Positions 5,436 through 7,446 of a stretch of DNA of 7,446 nucleotides are shown in pieces. The translations under genes and the position numbers were made by a program. Location: the NCBI GenBank assembly GCA_030642205.1, contig DAOWOF010000111.1, positions 1 through 7,446 of the forward strand, in the 5' to 3' direction. The notes beneath the pieces are model-generated. The model was not told the DNA's origin and searched no databases. It worked only from the letters and a program-made list of their open reading frames with translations. Within the stretch, counting starts at the first letter, position 1. Each line of letters begins with the position of its first letter. The DNA is from Desulfobacteraceae bacterium. Its GTDB lineage: Bacteria > Desulfobacterota > DSM-4660 > Desulfatiglandales > Desulfatiglandaceae.

Positions 5436-5466
5436 AAGACATAGTCTTAATTTAAGACTATATAAT
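5436..5466 (+). promoter_or_regulatory. Candidate exporter promoter overlapped by a perfect palindrome
   Basis: AAGACA (5436-5441) and TATATA (5459-5464, running into TATAAT at 5461-5466) are spaced 17 bases apart, a reasonable sigma-70 promoter about 75 bases before the start codon. Between and overlapping them lies a perfect palindrome of 10-base arms, ATAGTCTTAA (5441-5450) and TTAAGACTAT (5452-5461), around one T. A dimeric regulator bound there would cover the spacer and the -10 box, as expected of an operator. Confidence 0.5.
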
Positions 5467-5541
5467 TCCGGAGCAACCCTAAACAAATAACCAGGTTTTG
5501 TCAATGGTATTTCCAGCATTCATCAAAGGAACTTGTATCTA

Positions 5542-7362
5542 ATGCTCTCCTATATCCTCGGTGATGAAATTAATTCGTACATAAGACCTCATAGAAAAAT
5601 GGTCCTCTGCGCGATTATCTTAACGATCATCTCCTCCATATTTGTATTTATTCCTGCTTTCCTGTTACAGCCCTTTATTGACGAAGGCATGAAAACCGGT
5701 CAGGATCCCGTAAGCTGGAAAATACCCTGGATAATATTTGAATCTGATTCATGGTTATCCTGGCAGCGAACTGAAAAGGTCTTAATCGAAAACATATCAC
5801 CTAATAAATTACTAATGGTTCTCACTCTTGTGGGTTTTATTTCTGTACTATGCAAATCTCTCACCATTTATCTTAGCGAATTATCTGCAGCAGCCTTTGC
5901 CAACCAGGCCGTTAAGGCCCTTAGAATTGATTTCTTTCAAAAACTGATTGCTCTGCCGCTAAGCTTTCACCATCAAAAACGATCAGGAGAACTAATATCA
6001 AGGGCCACATCCGATATCACGGTTATGCAGAATCTGATTGTCGCAATTGTAATAGGCCTTATAAAACATCCGGTGACAGCCTTTATTTTTCTGCTCTATC
6101 TTCTTTATATGAACCTTTATTTGACCTTACTTGTCTTTGCCATAGTTCCTGTTATGTTTGGGATAACACGTCTATTTGGGCGAAAGGTTAAAGAACATGC
6201 TGTCAACGTCCAATCTGCTACGGCCAATCTTACTGATTTGTATCAAGAGATGCTTACCTGTCTCAAAATAGTACATGGCTTTTTTAAGAGTGATGACGAG
6301 ATCAGAAAATTTAGCCAGAGAGCATTGACCCTTTATAAAGATGTCATGAGCTGGTACCGTTGGGATCTCGGTTTGCCTGCTCTGATGGACATAACCAACT
6401 TTATGATTATACCTTTGATTTTAATAATTGCCAAAATATATTTTCATCACAGCCTGGGAGAAATAGTCGCAATGGGTTACGCTTTTTCCAAGGTCTATTC
6501 ACCTCTTAAGAAGCTTGCTCAAGTAAATAATAATTTGAAGACCCTGCAGGGATCAACAAAAATGATCTTTGAAATCATGGCTCAAGTTCCTGAAATTAAA
6601 GATCCTGAAAATGCCATAATTCTCCCACGGCATCAGAAACTAATCGAATTTCATGGAGTAAGTTTTGCTTATAATCACCAGAACAACGTTCTGGAGGATA
6701 TCTCTTTTCAGGCAAAACCAGGTGAAATGATAGCCTTTGTAGGATCAACTGGCAGCGGAAAAAGCACGCTCCTTGATCTCCTGCCACGTCATTATGACAT
6801 CGCTAAAGGCAGTATCCGGATAGATGGCATTGATATTAAGAAGGTCTCTCTTGAATCGCTGCGCAAACAAATTGGCATCGTTAGCCAGGAAATCATCCTC
6901 TTCCATGATACAATTGCCAATAATATAGCATATGGCAATCCAGATAAGGGCATGAAAGAGATTATAGCGGCCGCCAAGTCTGCCTACGCTCATGATTTTA
7001 TACTGGCCCAGCCACAAGCATACAATACGATTATAGGCGATCAGGGCTGTTTGCTGTCAGGAGGGCAGAGACAACGACTGAGTATTGCCAGGGCTATTCT
7101 GATTGATCCTTCCATTTTAATCCTGGATGAAGCTGCCTCAGCCCTTGATGCTGAAAGTGAGCAATTGCTTGAAAAGGCCATTGATAAATTAAGAAAAGGG
7201 CGCACTGTTCTGCTTGTGGCCCACAGACTAAGCACAATAGTAAAAAGTGATCAAATTTTTGTCCTGGAAAAAGGCCGGATCATTGAAAAAGGTTCCTGCC
7301 AGTCATTATTGGATCTTAATGGACGTTTTCGTCAGTTATATGATATACAATTTAAACAGTAA
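5542..7362 (+). CDS. MsbA-type ABC exporter (fused membrane and ATPase domains)
   Basis: Half-transporter that would act as an inner-membrane homodimer; the closest role is lipid A-core flipping (MsbA), though related proteins export peptides or drugs. There are 606 residues from the ATG at 5542; AAAGGA (5525-5530) is 11 bases upstream, while the in-frame TTG at 5533 lies too close to it. The membrane domain has helices at about 20-45, 90-113, 163-205 and 285-318. The ATPase domain is complete: Walker A GSTGSGKST (401-409), Q-loop Q449, signature LSGGQ (505-509), Walker B ILILDEA (525-531) with catalytic E530, and the switch histidine in AHR (H561). The loop after helix 1 is about 40 residues, longer than I recall for E. 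coli MsbA, with several tryptophans. It is a single gene with its own promoter and terminator. gmhA in the same window fits an LPS role, but lpxK or waa neighbours are absent. Confidence 0.93.
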   Translation: MLSYILGDEINSYIRPHRKMVLCAIILTIISSIFVFIPAFLLQPFIDEGMKTGQDPVSWKIPWIIFESDSWLSWQRTEKVLIENISPNKLLMVLTLVGFISVLCKSLTIYLSELSAAAFANQAVKALRIDFFQKLIALPLSFHHQKRSGELISRATSDITVMQNLIVAIVIGLIKHPVTAFIFLLYLLYMNLYLTLLVFAIVPVMFGITRLFGRKVKEHAVNVQSATANLTDLYQEMLTCLKIVHGFFKSDDEIRKFSQRALTLYKDVMSWYRWDLGLPALMDITNFMIIPLILIIAKIYFHHSLGEIVAMGYAFSKVYSPLKKLAQVNNNLKTLQGSTKMIFEIMAQVPEIKDPENAIILPRHQKLIEFHGVSFAYNHQNNVLEDISFQAKPGEMIAFVGSTGSGKSTLLDLLPRHYDIAKGSIRIDGIDIKKVSLESLRKQIGIVSQEIILFHDTIANNIAYGNPDKGMKEIIAAAKSAYAHDFILAQPQAYNTIIGDQGCLLSGGQRQRLSIARAILIDPSILILDEAASALDAESEQLLEKAIDKLRKGRTVLLVAHRLSTIVKSDQIFVLEKGRIIEKGSCQSLLDLNGRFRQLYDIQFKQ

Positions 7363-7366
7363 AAAG

Positions 7367-7391
7367 CTTGGCCCAGAGGGCCAGGATTTTT
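7367..7391 (+). terminator. Intrinsic terminator of the ABC exporter gene
   Basis: CTTGGCCC (7367-7374) pairs with GGGCCAGG (7378-7385), including one G-T pair, around a three-base AGA loop. ATTTTT follows (7386-7391). It begins four bases after the stop codon. Confidence 0.85.
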
Positions 7392-7407
7392 CAAGACTGA
7401 ATAAATA

Positions 7408-7419
7408 TAACTATTCAGC
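7408..7419. repeat. Second occurrence of the HU-terminator motif at the window end
   Basis: TAACTATTCAGC is identical to 2216-2227, the outer arm of the HU terminator. It also forms a local palindrome with CTGAATA (7397-7403) pairing TATTCAG (7412-7418). Only 27 bases remain in the window, so it cannot be seen whether a longer repeat element follows. Confidence 0.4.
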
Positions 7420-7446
7420 TAATACCCACAGCAACAGGCCCCGAGC

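Noticed and set aside
5533..5541. TTG start three codons before the exporter ATG
   Set aside because: It lies only two bases after AAAGGA, too close for initiation from that site.
1..7446. CRISPR arrays, toxin-antitoxin pairs, phage or defence genes
   Set aside because: No regularly spaced direct repeats and no protein resembling these systems on either strand. The repeats present are palindromic and irregularly spaced.

Overview
The window is an ordinary-looking chromosomal segment of a Gram-negative, AT-rich bacterium. It encodes ADP-heptose/LPS enzymes (gmhA, an msbA-like exporter), HU, selenocysteine synthase (selA), tRNA-His, methylmalonyl-CoA epimerase (mce) and a divergent IF-1. The combination of selA, mce and a deoxyhypusine-synthase-like gene beside gmhA, plus the style of the intergenic repeats, suggests a Desulfobacterota (delta-proteobacterial, perhaps Desulfobacterales) genome. 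That placement is an inference from gene content, not from a marker-gene comparison.

Layout. 1-1055 (minus): an LPS-heptose operon with gmhA followed by the 5' part of a conserved gene that runs off the window. 1056-1918: 863 bases with no convincing gene but several inverted repeats. 1919-2281 (plus): an HU gene with a strong terminator. 2345-3757 (minus): selA. 3992-4103 (plus): tRNA-His(GTG) with its terminator. 4155-4294: a MITE-like element. 4386-4790 (plus): mce. 4968-5183 (minus): a stand-alone infA-like gene. 5211-5363: a second MITE-like element. 5436-7391 (plus): a promoter with a perfect palindrome, an MsbA-type ABC exporter and its terminator. The last bases carry the start of a motif also found in the HU terminator.

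The genes are mostly independent housekeeping units, often single-gene transcripts facing alternate ways. gmhA makes the heptose of the LPS inner core, and the MsbA-like exporter would flip the lipid A-core product, so the two ends of the window share an envelope theme. selA implies that the organism makes selenoproteins. mce belongs to propionate/methylmalonyl-CoA metabolism.

I see no undescribed multi-gene system. The most interesting signal lies between genes: four or five small palindromic repeat families, two of them present twice within 7.4 kb and one placed just upstream of the start codons of both selA and infA. Other points worth a look are the divergent IF-1, the repeated use of TTG starts behind good ribosome binding sites, and a perfect palindrome overlapping the exporter promoter.
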